Origin: Denitrovibrio sp.
GTDB taxonomy: Bacteria; Chrysiogenota; Deferribacteres; Deferribacterales; Geovibrionaceae
DNA length: 64,000 nt
Direction: 5' to 3'
NCBI GenBank assembly: GCA_002869185.1
Contig: PKTN01000005.1
Location: 124,001 to 188,000 of the forward strand
Shown: piece by piece, positions 9,109 to 18,089 of the stretch
Position numbering within the stretch: the stretch's first letter is position 1
How the letters are laid out: the number at the start of each line of letters is the position of its first letter
The notes under the pieces: model-generated
The model's database searches: none
Told to the model about the DNA's origin: nothing
What the model saw: only the letters and a program-made list of their open reading frames with translations
Position numbers and translations under genes: made by a program

Positions 9109-9879
9109 TTAGTCTTCTGTAACTACTAATGCACCAGGATATTTTCCCTTCATCCTGCCTTTGTATCTTTCTGCGTCTTGACGACTAGAGAAACCTGTAA
9201 CCTTCACTCGGTAATATGGTTTACCACTAACATACGCCATAACTATCTTCGATTTATCAAGCTTTCTTGCAAGTTCACTCGCATATTTTCTTTGTGAAAA
9301 TGATGCAAGCTGAACAGAGAAATGCCCATCTTGAGGTTCCGCTGTTGCCCCATTAAGAAGCTCAAGAGTCACATGCGTGAGCCCCTTGTTCACAATCCCT
9401 AGCTTAACAGCACCTGTGAATGATAGATCTATTATCCTACCTTTTACGTGAGGTCCTCTGTCGTTTACCGTCACGATTATATCTTTTCCAGTCTCAAGGC
9501 ACCGAACAAGAACCTTACTCCCCAGTGGAAGTTGTTTATGTGCTGCGGTCATTGCATACATATTATATCTTTCGCCACTTGCGGTCAGTTTTCCGTGTTC
9601 CTCTTTACCATACCAGCTCGCAATACCGCTTTGGTTGAAAGAGTTTACAGATTTCAGTCTATAGTAAGTCACCCCTCGTACAGTATACGGACGGTCATAA
9701 ACAGCACCAACCATAACAGCACCAACTGGTGTGCGATAATCTGATTTTTTATAACTCGTTGAATTACTAGAATGAGATGTTGACGAACAGGCAATCAGGA
9801 AGAACGCAAAGAGACTAATCAGCCTCGCAGCTTTTGTAAAGTTCGGCAAGTTTTTCAGAACCCTCTTTAATGCTTTCAT
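9109..9879 (-). CDS. rlpA: RlpA-like septal ring lytic transglycosylase, lipoprotein with SPOR domain
   Basis: Outer-membrane lipoprotein that acts on septal peptidoglycan. From the ATG at 9879 it is 256 residues with a signal peptide and a lipobox (FFLIAC, Cys about residue 31). A double-psi barrel follows (GIASWYGKEEHGKLTASGERYNM, here given only as a landmark by GIASWYG and TASGE), then VTVNDRGPH and RIIDLS. A C-terminal SPOR domain (HFSVQLASFSQRKYA) binds denuded glycan. A longer reading from 9945 would bury the signal peptide behind a polar tail, so the inner ATG is preferred. Its 5' end overlaps the end of mnmH by 65 bases. Confidence 0.92.
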   Translation of the reverse strand: MKALKRVLKNLPNFTKAARLISLFAFFLIACSSTSHSSNSTSYKKSDYRTPVGAVMVGAVYDRPYTVRGVTYYRLKSVNSFNQSGIASWYGKEEHGKLTASGERYNMYAMTAAHKQLPLGSKVLVRCLETGKDIIVTVNDRGPHVKGRIIDLSFTGAVKLGIVNKGLTHVTLELLNGATAEPQDGHFSVQLASFSQRKYASELARKLDKSKIVMAYVSGKPYYRVKVTGFSSRQDAERYKGRMKGKYPGALVVTED

Positions 9880-10864
9880 ATTTAATAACATAGTCTGGTT
9901 TTTCTGGTATTGAGCGGAAATACAGCGGGTCATAATAGTCCACAAGCAGGTCTCGTGTGAATGTTTCGTAGTCCTGCTTATCTAGCAATGCTGACAGTTC
10001 CGCAATCCTCGTGCCACCGATATATTTCTTTAATCTTTGCAGCGACACCCTTATCTCTTCAATATATCGGTCAGGTTTGTAATTCTCTACAGTAAATGAA
10101 ATGCGGAAATCAAGGCTTGTATCTGCCACCACACTGTATCCTGTCTTCATCCTATCGAAAATCTTCGAAGGAACACTAACCTTACCGATCCTCTGACTCT
10201 CTCCCTCTACAAGGAAAAGACTCCCCCCATTTTTATAAAATGTATTCCAAATTTTTGATTCAAAATTCTTCTGCGTCACATTTTTATACTCTGGTTCGTC
10301 TACCTCACCAAAGCTAGACCCCTTGTGTGCGGCATGCTTTTCGAGATCGAGAACATTCAGCCCCTCTGCTTCCAGTTCCCTTAGTATCTCAGTTTTAGCA
10401 CACCCTGTTGGGCCGTAAAAATTCATAAATTTATATCTCTCTGGAAAATTATCTAAAAAATCAGAAACATGTTTGCGATAATCCTTCCAGCCACCTTTTA
10501 CTACAAAAACCTGCATTCCCGCAAGCCTAACTAAACCAGCTGAGCTATTACTCCGCAATCCACCACGCCAGCAGTAAACCACTGTCATCTTGTTATTCTG
10601 TTTAATCTCCAGAAATTCCCTGATAAACTGAGGTAACTTTGGGCTGACAAGATCAACACCAAGCATCCGGGCTTCTCTAGGTCCGACGTTCTTATAACAA
10701 ATCCCAACCTCTTCACGTTGTTTGTCGTCAAGTAGCGGAATATTAATAGCTGTAGGTATGTGGTCGTGAACATACTCAGACGGGGAGCGCACATCTACCA
10801 GATTGATGTTCTCCAGCCCCTTGTCTAAAATAAAGCTCAGTTCCTGCTCTTCGTTTAGACTCAC
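9815..10864 (-). CDS. mnmH: tRNA 2-selenouridine synthase
   Basis: Replaces sulfur by selenium in the wobble-position 2-thiouridine of tRNAs, using selenophosphate. 349 residues: an N-terminal rhodanese domain (about 1-130) with the catalytic Cys in VVYCWRGGLRS, then a P-loop domain with GPTGCAKTE. This is a normal length for SelU/MnmH. It implies that the organism makes selenophosphate (selD elsewhere). The ATG overlaps the end of the LysR gene by four bases, so the regulator and this gene are co-transcribed. Its last 65 bases overlap the rlpA signal-peptide region. Confidence 0.95.
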   Translation of the reverse strand: MSLNEEQELSFILDKGLENINLVDVRSPSEYVHDHIPTAINIPLLDDKQREEVGICYKNVGPREARMLGVDLVSPKLPQFIREFLEIKQNNKMTVVYCWRGGLRSNSSAGLVRLAGMQVFVVKGGWKDYRKHVSDFLDNFPERYKFMNFYGPTGCAKTEILRELEAEGLNVLDLEKHAAHKGSSFGEVDEPEYKNVTQKNFESKIWNTFYKNGGSLFLVEGESQRIGKVSVPSKIFDRMKTGYSVVADTSLDFRISFTVENYKPDRYIEEIRVSLQRLKKYIGGTRIAELSALLDKQDYETFTRDLLVDYYDPLYFRSIPEKPDYVIKYESIKEGSEKLAELYKSCEAD

Positions 10865-11751
10865 CTGAATTTCAGAATTGTTTCTATAAAATGCTTAAGT
10901 AGCTTTTTGTTTGTTCTGTTTTTGCTATAAACCACATAGACATCCTTCTCTACAACAAGGTCGGTCACAGGGATAGCTTTTACGCCAGAGTTGCACTCCT
11001 CTTCTGCAAGAGCCATCTCAGACATGAAAGCGATACCAAGCTCACGTTTAACAGCATTGCGGATAGAGAATGTAGAGCTAAGGACAGCTACAGCATTCAG
11101 GCTGTCGAAGTCATAACCCTTATTTTTAAAGGCGTGCTCAACAGATGCTCTTGTACCTGAGCCTACTTCTCTTGTGATGAACTCTTCACTAAGGATTTCC
11201 TCTATGAAGACAGAATCACGTGTGTAGAATCTGTGGTTTTTATGTACGATAAGGACAATCTTGTCCTTTGTAAGAACTTTATATTCGAGATCTTTTTTCG
11301 GAATTTTTCTAGCTACGATAGCAAGGTCGAGTATCCCGTCTGATAGACGTTGGATGATATTTTGAGTGCTACCATTATCAAGCGTAAAGAATGTTTTATA
11401 GTATTCTTCTTTAAATTTTTTAATAACCTCAGGAAGTATAAACTCCGCGGCAACCGTACTGTATCCAATATGAAGATGTCCACTAATTTCGTTTAAGAAT
11501 TCCTTCACAGCTTCGTGAGAACGCTCTCTAAGATCGAGTATGTCAACAGCATACGGGTAAAAAACCTGCCCAGCCTCAGTAAGGACAACCTCTTTGGAAA
11601 GCCTATCAAAAAGCTTAACTCCAAGTTGCTCTTCAAGTGTGCTGATGTGTGTTGAAATAGTCGGTTGAGAGAGAAGTAACTTTTCTGCTGCTCTGGAAAA
11701 GGATTTATACTTTGCCACAAAGACAAAAGCTTCAATCTGTTTGAAATCCAT
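10861..11751 (-). CDS. LysR-family transcriptional regulator
   Basis: 296 residues. The N-terminal winged helix-turn-helix (about 1-60) contains FSRAAEKLLLSQPTISTHIS, the classic LysR recognition helix. The C-terminal two-lobed effector domain starts near residue 90 (LHIGYSTVAAEFILP). It resembles CysL/YwfK-type regulators, but the target is unknown. It is fused in one transcript with mnmH through a four-base overlap. Its upstream region carries ATTAT-N5-ATAAT (about 11770-11790), a shape compatible with a LysR autoregulatory site. Confidence 0.93.
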   Translation of the reverse strand: MDFKQIEAFVFVAKYKSFSRAAEKLLLSQPTISTHISTLEEQLGVKLFDRLSKEVVLTEAGQVFYPYAVDILDLRERSHEAVKEFLNEISGHLHIGYSTVAAEFILPEVIKKFKEEYYKTFFTLDNGSTQNIIQRLSDGILDLAIVARKIPKKDLEYKVLTKDKIVLIVHKNHRFYTRDSVFIEEILSEEFITREVGSGTRASVEHAFKNKGYDFDSLNAVAVLSSTFSIRNAVKRELGIAFMSEMALAEEECNSGVKAIPVTDLVVEKDVYVVYSKNRTNKKLLKHFIETILKFR

Positions 11752-11871
11752 AGTGTTGCTCCATGCTATTATAAATCATAATAATTAAATCGGTTCCCCA
11801 AAATAGCATAAACATAGAGAAAATCAATATGCAAAATACATCTCATAGCAAAAACCAATTACTTCTTGCCA

Positions 11872-13434
11872 TTATCTACAGCTAGGATCGACCTTATATA
11901 TGGATAGTGCTTGGTTATTTCTATATAGACGTTTAAAACAATCGATATTTGCAAGCCCTATAACGTGAAGTTTAAAATACAGAGTATCTACAATTTTACG
12001 CACTAAATCATCACTATTGATCTTAGCCCAAATCCCTGAAGTCTTCATCATAGAGCCTAATTTTTTATCCATATCGGGGGTAAAAACTAAATATACTGGT
12101 TTTTTTCCTGCTATTTCATTCAGTATTGATGCAGATTTATAACAATCTGTTTGGAATATTGCCTTTGCAAATAATCCAGAACCAACTTTAAACTGTGATG
12201 CTCCATCAGCAACGACAGTCCTGCCAGTCAGATATTCTATTATGAAACCATTGTCCCAAAGTGACGCTATAACTGCATCTTTCTCTAGGTTATTTATACT
12301 TCTGATTCCCTCGTATGTATCTTTTGAAACTACGGGGGCGGGTATCTTGTCAATGTGCGGTTTCAAAATAAAAAGTATCATAATAGAGACTATCAAAGCA
12401 TAACCAAGGGTTCTAAATTTTTCACTGAGCATATAATCAAAAACAAGCCCAAGCCCAGCCCCACACATTGGCGCCAGATACATAGCATAACGATTACCTC
12501 TGAAAAAGAGCATCATGCCAAGTATATAAAAGACTGCAAGTGGAAGCATCCTCCATTTAAGCGAGAACGACAAGAGTAAACCTAACGCCACCATCCACCA
12601 GTAAGAACCTATCAATTCAAAGTTATCATCAAGAGTCAGCCTTTGTAACTCTGCCACAGAAACAACTACCACATTACCAGCAACAGCAAAGATAAACTCG
12701 TAAATACCTTTTAGACCATTGAATAAGAGATATAGTGACACAAAAATAGAATAAACAAGCACCGACGATACGATAGTCTTTATATCATTTTTGCGTATCA
12801 TAAGTATGAGCAGAGCTAAGTAAACAACTGAGAACCCACTGTGAAAATACCAACGCCAAAAGATATACATGGTCAGACCCAACAGAGCTGACCAAAGGAT
12901 AGTGCGTCCTCGCTCAGCCAGCACCAATAAAAGTGCTCCAAGCGAAACGAAAAACAGATTAAGCATATCCGTATCTATCTGAAACGCTGACGTTCGACCA
13001 AGATACCCAAGTGCCAAACTACCAAGCAACCCTGCACCGAGACCTGCGGTAGGAAGACCAAATATCCAGAATATCAGCCCAAGCGGAAATATAAAAAGCC
13101 CAGATAAAAATACTGTCATCAAAGACCCCGTGACCGCAAGATCACCATCTGAAAAATATGCTATTAATTGGCTAAGTAACGGAAGCATCGGTGGTTTCAT
13201 AGAGTGTTCAGGTAAACCTGAAAGCTGATCCAAACCATCAGTGTAAGTATTTGCTTTATGATCAGATGCGAACCTGAGCCATCTGTAGCCGTCATGAGTT
13301 GTAAGGATTATATCGCCACCAGCATTGAACTCTGGATGGTTTACTATTGTTATATGCTGATGATAACGCACTCCAACGGAGCACAGATATATAAAAACTA
13401 GAAAGAAAAGGTATATGTATATGTTGTTTTTCAT
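11872..13434 (-). CDS. STT3/PglB-like oligosaccharyltransferase
   Basis: 520 residues, integral membrane, about 11-13 helices followed by a periplasmic C-terminal domain. Family landmarks: HDGYRWLRFASD after the first helix, matching the first acidic motif; DTDMLNLFF, the second metal/substrate motif of PglB; and SLWDNGFIIEYLTGR in the periplasmic domain, aligned to the WWDYG motif that recognises the acceptor sequon. It should transfer lipid-linked glycan to Asn in exported proteins. The WWDYG motif is altered to LWDNG. No other glycan genes are nearby. It is flanked by lysR and pepA and ends at 11872. Confidence 0.82.
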   Translation of the reverse strand: MKNNIYIYLFFLVFIYLCSVGVRYHQHITIVNHPEFNAGGDIILTTHDGYRWLRFASDHKANTYTDGLDQLSGLPEHSMKPPMLPLLSQLIAYFSDGDLAVTGSLMTVFLSGLFIFPLGLIFWIFGLPTAGLGAGLLGSLALGYLGRTSAFQIDTDMLNLFFVSLGALLLVLAERGRTILWSALLGLTMYIFWRWYFHSGFSVVYLALLILMIRKNDIKTIVSSVLVYSIFVSLYLLFNGLKGIYEFIFAVAGNVVVVSVAELQRLTLDDNFELIGSYWWMVALGLLLSFSLKWRMLPLAVFYILGMMLFFRGNRYAMYLAPMCGAGLGLVFDYMLSEKFRTLGYALIVSIMILFILKPHIDKIPAPVVSKDTYEGIRSINNLEKDAVIASLWDNGFIIEYLTGRTVVADGASQFKVGSGLFAKAIFQTDCYKSASILNEIAGKKPVYLVFTPDMDKKLGSMMKTSGIWAKINSDDLVRKIVDTLYFKLHVIGLANIDCFKRLYRNNQALSIYKVDPSCR

Positions 13435-13440
13435 TGTACG

Positions 13441-13467
13441 AAAAAGGGCTCCATCAAAGGAGCCCTC
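13441..13467 (-). terminator. Terminator downstream of pepA
   Basis: Minus-strand stem GGGCTCC with loop TTTGAT and GGAGCCC, followed by five T. It separates pepA from the STT3-like gene. Confidence 0.85.
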
Positions 13468-13476
13468 TTATATCTA

Positions 13477-14988
13477 TTATTTAGTAGCGTAATTAGCTTT
13501 CAGAAAATCTGCTATAAATCGCACACCAAATCCACTGGCATGCTTACCAAAGACAGGGTGCGCCTCGTGCAAGAATGCAGGACCAGCGATATCAAGATGA
13601 ATCCATGGCCAGTTATCCACAAACTCTTGTAGAAAGAGCCCAGCCACTGTTGAGCCAGCCTCACCCTTCTGCTTAGAAATGTTTCTAAGATCAGCGACAT
13701 CAGACTTAACACGTTCCTGATAAGCTTCAAGGAGAGGAAGCTCCCAAATGTCTTCGCCAAGTGCTCCCGAAACATCCGAGATATTCTTAGCGAGGAATTT
13801 TCTATTAGAAAATAATCCCGCACAGAATGAACCGAGTGCAACAACACAAGCTCCAGTTAGAGTGGCAACATCAACTATAACCTCTGGGTCAGTCTTAGTC
13901 GCTTCATATAGTGCATCCGCAAGGATCAAACGACCCTCAGCGTCAGTATTAAGTATCTCGATCGTTTTCCCCTGCTTGCTAGTAAGGATATCACCAGGTT
14001 TGTAAGCACATGAGCCGATAATATTCTCCACAAGTGGGATGTATGTGATGATATTGATAGCCATTGATGTATCATGAGCGATCTTTGTCACGCCAAGCAC
14101 AGTAGCTCCGCCAGACATGTCACACTTCATATCTTCTATAGAACCTGAAGGCTTCAGATTAGTCCCTCCAGAATCGAATGTCACGCCTTTACCAACGAGA
14201 GCAACGTGCTGCTCTGTATCTGGCGCACCTTTATACTCAAGCTTCAAAAACTTTGGAGGATTTGTGCTACCTTTTCCAACTGCATAAACGAGTGGAAAAT
14301 CCTTCTCAAGGACTGCCATATCGTCAATAACGGTAATTTTAAGTTTGTCAGATGCAAGCTCCATAGCTTTATCAACAAATATTTGTGGAGTCATGTCAGC
14401 AGGAGGAGTGTTTATCAGATCCTTTGTAAGGTAAATAGATTCGAAAACTGAGTTCCAATCCTCTGCGTTCTCATCAACAAATCTCTTCAACCTTGTAAAA
14501 GCTGTTATAACCTCTGCCTCTTCGAACTGATAGTTCTTCTCTTGAATACTCTTGAATCTATCAAAGGAGTATAGACCAAATGCAAAACCATCGAGGAAGG
14601 ATTTAGTAAAGTTAGTATCCTTCTTCTCTAAGTAAATATCTTCGAAAGATAATATAGAGAATGAAGATATACGTTCTTTACGTAGAAGTGCCGCAAAGCT
14701 TGCGCCAAGCTCGGTATAATACCTGTAGTCTGCAGGATCTTTCGGCACAGTGACCAAATATACTTTTCTAAGCTTACCGCCGATTTCCATAAAGAATACG
14801 GTAAATTCCTTCTCTTCGTATGAAAAATAGTCGGAAGCAACTACAGTATTTATCTCGTCTTCTATCTTTTTCCCTGTTAATGGTTTAAGGGGGCGCATAT
14901 TCCTATAAACAGGAATGAGGATAGCGTCCTTCTTCGAATTAAGTGCAATTTTCTTTCTGCATGAAATTTTCATCTCAAATAACCTCAT
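13477..14988 (-). CDS. pepA: Leucyl aminopeptidase (M17)
   Basis: Cytosolic hexameric metallopeptidase that removes N-terminal residues from peptides. 503 residues. The catalytic domain has VGKGVTFDSGG, the metal-binding KCDMSGGA, and the NTDAEGRLILADAL signature with its catalytic Arg. The N-terminal domain is divergent, as is usual. It has its own terminator and is divergent from the initiator tRNA. Confidence 0.96.
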   Translation of the reverse strand: MRLFEMKISCRKKIALNSKKDAILIPVYRNMRPLKPLTGKKIEDEINTVVASDYFSYEEKEFTVFFMEIGGKLRKVYLVTVPKDPADYRYYTELGASFAALLRKERISSFSILSFEDIYLEKKDTNFTKSFLDGFAFGLYSFDRFKSIQEKNYQFEEAEVITAFTRLKRFVDENAEDWNSVFESIYLTKDLINTPPADMTPQIFVDKAMELASDKLKITVIDDMAVLEKDFPLVYAVGKGSTNPPKFLKLEYKGAPDTEQHVALVGKGVTFDSGGTNLKPSGSIEDMKCDMSGGATVLGVTKIAHDTSMAINIITYIPLVENIIGSCAYKPGDILTSKQGKTIEILNTDAEGRLILADALYEATKTDPEVIVDVATLTGACVVALGSFCAGLFSNRKFLAKNISDVSGALGEDIWELPLLEAYQERVKSDVADLRNISKQKGEAGSTVAGLFLQEFVDNWPWIHLDIAGPAFLHEAHPVFGKHASGFGVRFIADFLKANYATK

Positions 14989-15072
14989 TTTTTCTATGTT
15001 CCCTTATTAAGCTACTTTTCGTCCCATAATTCAAGAGGAAAGAAGTTTGTTATTTTTTTTCACATTTACCTG

Positions 15073-15101
15073 TTGACATACTATATAAAAGTTGCTAATC
15101 T
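15073..15101 (+). promoter_or_regulatory. Sigma-70 promoter of tRNA-fMet
   Basis: TTGACA at 15073-15078, a 17-base spacer, and TAATCT at 15096-15101. The expected transcription start is about six bases before the tRNA. Confidence 0.8.
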
Positions 15102-15114
15102 TCCATTCCCTTGA

Positions 15115-15191
15115 CGCGGAGTAGAGCAGCTTGGTAGCTCGTCGGGCTCATAACCCGAATGTCGTTGGTTCAAATCCAGCCTCCGCAACCA
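15115..15191 (+). tRNA. Initiator tRNA-Met (CAU), CCA encoded
   Basis: 77 bases folding to a full cloverleaf with anticodon loop CTCATAA. It is the initiator because position 1 is C opposite A at 72 (no pair) and the anticodon stem has three consecutive G:C pairs (GGG/CCC). The 3' CCA is encoded. It stands alone with its own promoter and terminator. Confidence 0.97.
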
Positions 15192-15201
15192 AATAAATAA
15201 C

Positions 15202-15232
15202 GGGATTCATGTTCTGCATGGATCCCTTTTTT
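15202..15232 (+). terminator. Terminator of the tRNA-fMet unit
   Basis: Stem GGGATTCAT / ATGGATCCC with one G:T pair and a seven-base loop, followed by six T. Confidence 0.88.
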
Positions 15233-15362
15233 CGTGGTAACTATATCAGCAAACCAAAACAATAGATACCCAACTGTTATGTACAAAAAATTACATTTCT
15301 GACTCTAGATAATTATAAAATATTACCTATACTGTATCTCTTAGAAATAAACATGGTGACAA

Positions 15363-16247
15363 ATGAGCAACGGAATTCTATACGCACTTATGACATTAGG
15401 GATGATCTGCTGGGGTTCTTCTTGGGTATCCGCAAAGCTTTTAACTAGTTTTGCTGAGCCAGAGGTTTTAGCATTCTGGCGTTTCTTCCTCACATGGGTA
15501 ACATTCATACCTGTTATGCTTTTTATGAAAAAGACTTTTCGCATTAACGCAAAAGGGCTATTAACAGCTCTCGGTGCGTCTTTGCTCCTTGTTTTATATA
15601 ATGAAATGTTTTTTACAGGTCTTATATATGGTCTGGCTGGTGCTGGTGGCATACTTGTGACAACACTGATTCCTGTGCTGACATTCGGGCTTGGCTGTCT
15701 TTTTACTTTTAAAGTACCAACCCGCAAAGATTCTTTTGGACTTCTGCTCGGAGCCATTGGAGCGGGTATCATTATGGAGATATGGAAGATGGATATCACC
15801 CTCCTTCTAAAGAGTGGCAATGCATATTTTCTTATCGCAGCCATAAGCTGGGCTTTCCTCACGCACACTAGTGCACGAGCTAACAAATATACATCAGCAT
15901 ACACCTACAGCTTCTACCTATTCTTTTTTACATCATTTTTGGATCTGCTTTTGGTACACAGCAAAGGGCTGACAGTAATTCTCCCTTCTGACACTCTGTT
16001 TATAGCAAATATTTTATTGATTGCTGTCGGAGCGACAACATTTGGAACAACAATTTACTTTGTAGGGACAAAAGCACTCGGTAGTGCGAAGGCAAGTTCA
16101 TTCATATTTCTAGTACCCGTGATAGCACTCGCCATGAGCTATATATTCTTAGATGAAACAATCAACCTAAATACTATTGTCGGAGGTCTATCAGCCATCA
16201 CAGCCGTTTACCTGATCAACCACAAAACAAAGGCTAGGCAACCTTAA
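15363..16247 (+). CDS. EamA/DMT-family transporter
   Basis: 294 residues with ten predicted membrane helices in two EamA repeats (about 5-140 and 150-290). The first helix has the family pattern ICWGSSWVSAKLL, and the second repeat ends with LDETINLNTIVGG, the common E-x-hydrophobic loop. These inner-membrane permeases export amino acids or other small metabolites; the substrate cannot be read from sequence. It is monocistronic: about 130 bases separate it from the tRNA terminator, and the next gene (glgA) converges on it. Confidence 0.9.
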   Translation: MSNGILYALMTLGMICWGSSWVSAKLLTSFAEPEVLAFWRFFLTWVTFIPVMLFMKKTFRINAKGLLTALGASLLLVLYNEMFFTGLIYGLAGAGGILVTTLIPVLTFGLGCLFTFKVPTRKDSFGLLLGAIGAGIIMEIWKMDITLLLKSGNAYFLIAAISWAFLTHTSARANKYTSAYTYSFYLFFFTSFLDLLLVHSKGLTVILPSDTLFIANILLIAVGATTFGTTIYFVGTKALGSAKASSFIFLVPVIALAMSYIFLDETINLNTIVGGLSAITAVYLINHKTKARQP

Positions 16248-16265
16248 GCCTCCTTAGAGATAACA

Positions 16266-16313
16266 CAATATACCGCCACACTTTTACGGCTCACGCTGTT
16301 GGCCTGATATTTT
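16266..16313 (+). repeat. 45-bp dispersed repeat, copy A
   Basis: TACCGCCACACTTTTACGGC followed by TCACGCTGTTGGCCTGATA. It shares the pattern CCAC, CGGCTC, TGTTCGCCTGAT with copies at 19838, 58898, 60661 and 60731. A degenerate GAGATTCTTC-type repeat follows at 16324-16350. Confidence 0.6.
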
Positions 16314-16374
16314 TTATTGCTATGAGATTCTTCACTTTGTTCTGGATAACACTACTGAGAGCACCAAAGTATCT

Positions 16375-17844
16375 CTAGACGTAGATTTCACCATCCCTCT
16401 TCTCTATAGACGCATAAAGTTCTAAATACTCTTTCGCAGATTGTATCCAGCTAAAATCCTTCCCCATTGCACGTAATTGCATAGCTTTATAATGCTGAGG
16501 TCTATCGTAATATGTACTAACAGCCCAGCCTATCGTATCAAACAGAGCCTGACCACTTATCGCACTAAACTTAAACCCTGTCCCCTGACCAGTCGACTCA
16601 TCATAGTTATCCACAGTATCATCAAGCCCACCAGTAGCACGAACGATAGGTAGAGTTCCGTATGCCAATGAATACATCTGATTAAGTCCACAAGGCTCAT
16701 ACAAAGATGGCATCACAAAAAAGTCTGAACCAGCCTCAACCAAATGAGCTAGCTCTTCGCTATAACCTATGTAGCTCGCACACTCGCCAGGAAACCTATC
16801 CGCTATACCAGCGAAAAAATCTTCGTATTCCTGCTCACCAGAACCTACTACTACAAACTGGCATACCATCTCGTTCATAGCTCTCTCTATGGCATGTTGC
16901 AAAAGATAGATCCCCTTCTGATCAGCAAAACGACCAACAAAGCCAAATAGAGCTACGTCTGGTCTTTCTGTTAGACCAAATTTTTTCTGTAGTTCTTGCT
17001 TGTTCTTTGCCTTGCCACCCATAGACTTAACACTGAAGTTATAAGGGATGTCTCTATCTGTGGACGGATTCCAAACATCAGCATCTATCCCATTTATGAT
17101 ACCAGAAAGGTCTGCACCTCTCTTATTCAGTATTTCATGCAGTCCAGATGAACCTATAGGTCCACGAATCTCTTCAGCATATTTAGGGCTAACTGTTGTA
17201 ATCTTATCAGCGAAAGCTATTCCGCCTTTTAAAAGATTAACCTCGCCAAATGATTCGAAAGCATTATCGTGCATATCATCCACAGATATACCTGCATACT
17301 CTATAAACTCAGTGCCGAATATACCTTGATAACCGATATTATGTATTGTCAGAACGCTTGAAGTATTTTTATAATAAGGATCATTATCCTTCTTTAGATA
17401 ATAAGGGACGAGTGACGTCTGCCAGTCATTAGCATGTATAACATCAGGGATAAAACCAATATCCTTATCCACTTGAAAAACAGCTTTGGAGAGAAAGCTA
17501 AACCTGAAAGGGTTATCGCCATATTCGCCAGCTTTTGTATGGTATATTCCCTCTCTATGGAAATATTTATCAAATTTTATAAAGAGAAAATCAACACCAG
17601 ACTCATTTGCATGATAAAGAGAATAGAACTCCTCGCAATTCCCCATATGTACACAGCAACCGTGCATTACCTCAGTAATCCCATACTTAACTAAATCTAT
17701 CGACGAATAAAGCGGCAGAACCACTTTTACGTTATTCTCCTTCGCAAGAGCCTTTGGGAGTGACGAGCAAACATCAGCCAAACCGCCAGTCTTCGCATAT
17801 GGAGCAGCTTCACTTGAAGCAAAAAGTATATTCATTCCAGCCAT
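16375..17844 (-). CDS. glgA: Glycogen (starch) synthase
   Basis: GT5-family ADP-glucose-dependent alpha-1,4-glucan synthase, 489 residues. The substrate motif KTGGLADV lies near residue 20, the C-terminal Rossmann domain has GRFADQKG, and the nucleotide-sugar site has MPSLYEPCGLNQMYSLAYG with its conserved Glu. Other glycogen genes (glgB, glgC) are not in the window. It is transcribed convergently with the EamA gene and shares the intergenic repeat. The start at 17844 has GAGAGGT upstream; an inner ATG at 17835 is possible. Confidence 0.95.
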   Translation of the reverse strand: MAGMNILFASSEAAPYAKTGGLADVCSSLPKALAKENNVKVVLPLYSSIDLVKYGITEVMHGCCVHMGNCEEFYSLYHANESGVDFLFIKFDKYFHREGIYHTKAGEYGDNPFRFSFLSKAVFQVDKDIGFIPDVIHANDWQTSLVPYYLKKDNDPYYKNTSSVLTIHNIGYQGIFGTEFIEYAGISVDDMHDNAFESFGEVNLLKGGIAFADKITTVSPKYAEEIRGPIGSSGLHEILNKRGADLSGIINGIDADVWNPSTDRDIPYNFSVKSMGGKAKNKQELQKKFGLTERPDVALFGFVGRFADQKGIYLLQHAIERAMNEMVCQFVVVGSGEQEYEDFFAGIADRFPGECASYIGYSEELAHLVEAGSDFFVMPSLYEPCGLNQMYSLAYGTLPIVRATGGLDDTVDNYDESTGQGTGFKFSAISGQALFDTIGWAVSTYYDRPQHYKAMQLRAMGKDFSWIQSAKEYLELYASIEKRDGEIYV

Positions 17845-18054
17845 TTCAAACCTCTCTGGTGTGATCTATCCTTATGGTTTAACCCATTTATCAACGCTTG
17901 TCTAATAAGAATTTTGATCACTCAAAGTCTACAAATAACTATTAAACCAATAAGATTACAAGGGAAGGCAAACATCCTATTTAGATAAAGAATCTAACTT
18001 TTTTTTAATGAACAGTAGATGATTATAAGGAGAGCTTAACAAAACTTTTTTGAT

Positions 18055-18084
18055 AAAAAAAGGGAGGTTGTTACGCCCCCCTTG
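18055..18084 (-). terminator. Terminator downstream of mrp
   Basis: Minus-strand hairpin AAGGGGGG / CCTCCCTT with one mismatch and loop CGTAACAA, followed by seven T. Confidence 0.8.
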
Positions 18085-18089
18085 TTATA

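Noticed and set aside
9880-9945. Longer RlpA starting at 9945
   Set aside because: It would place a polar 22-residue tail before the signal peptide and overlap mnmH further; the inner ATG fits better.
15341-15904. Minus-strand 187-residue frame opposite the EamA transporter
   Set aside because: Low-complexity basic composition with no ribosome binding site; the plus-strand gene has clear membrane helices.
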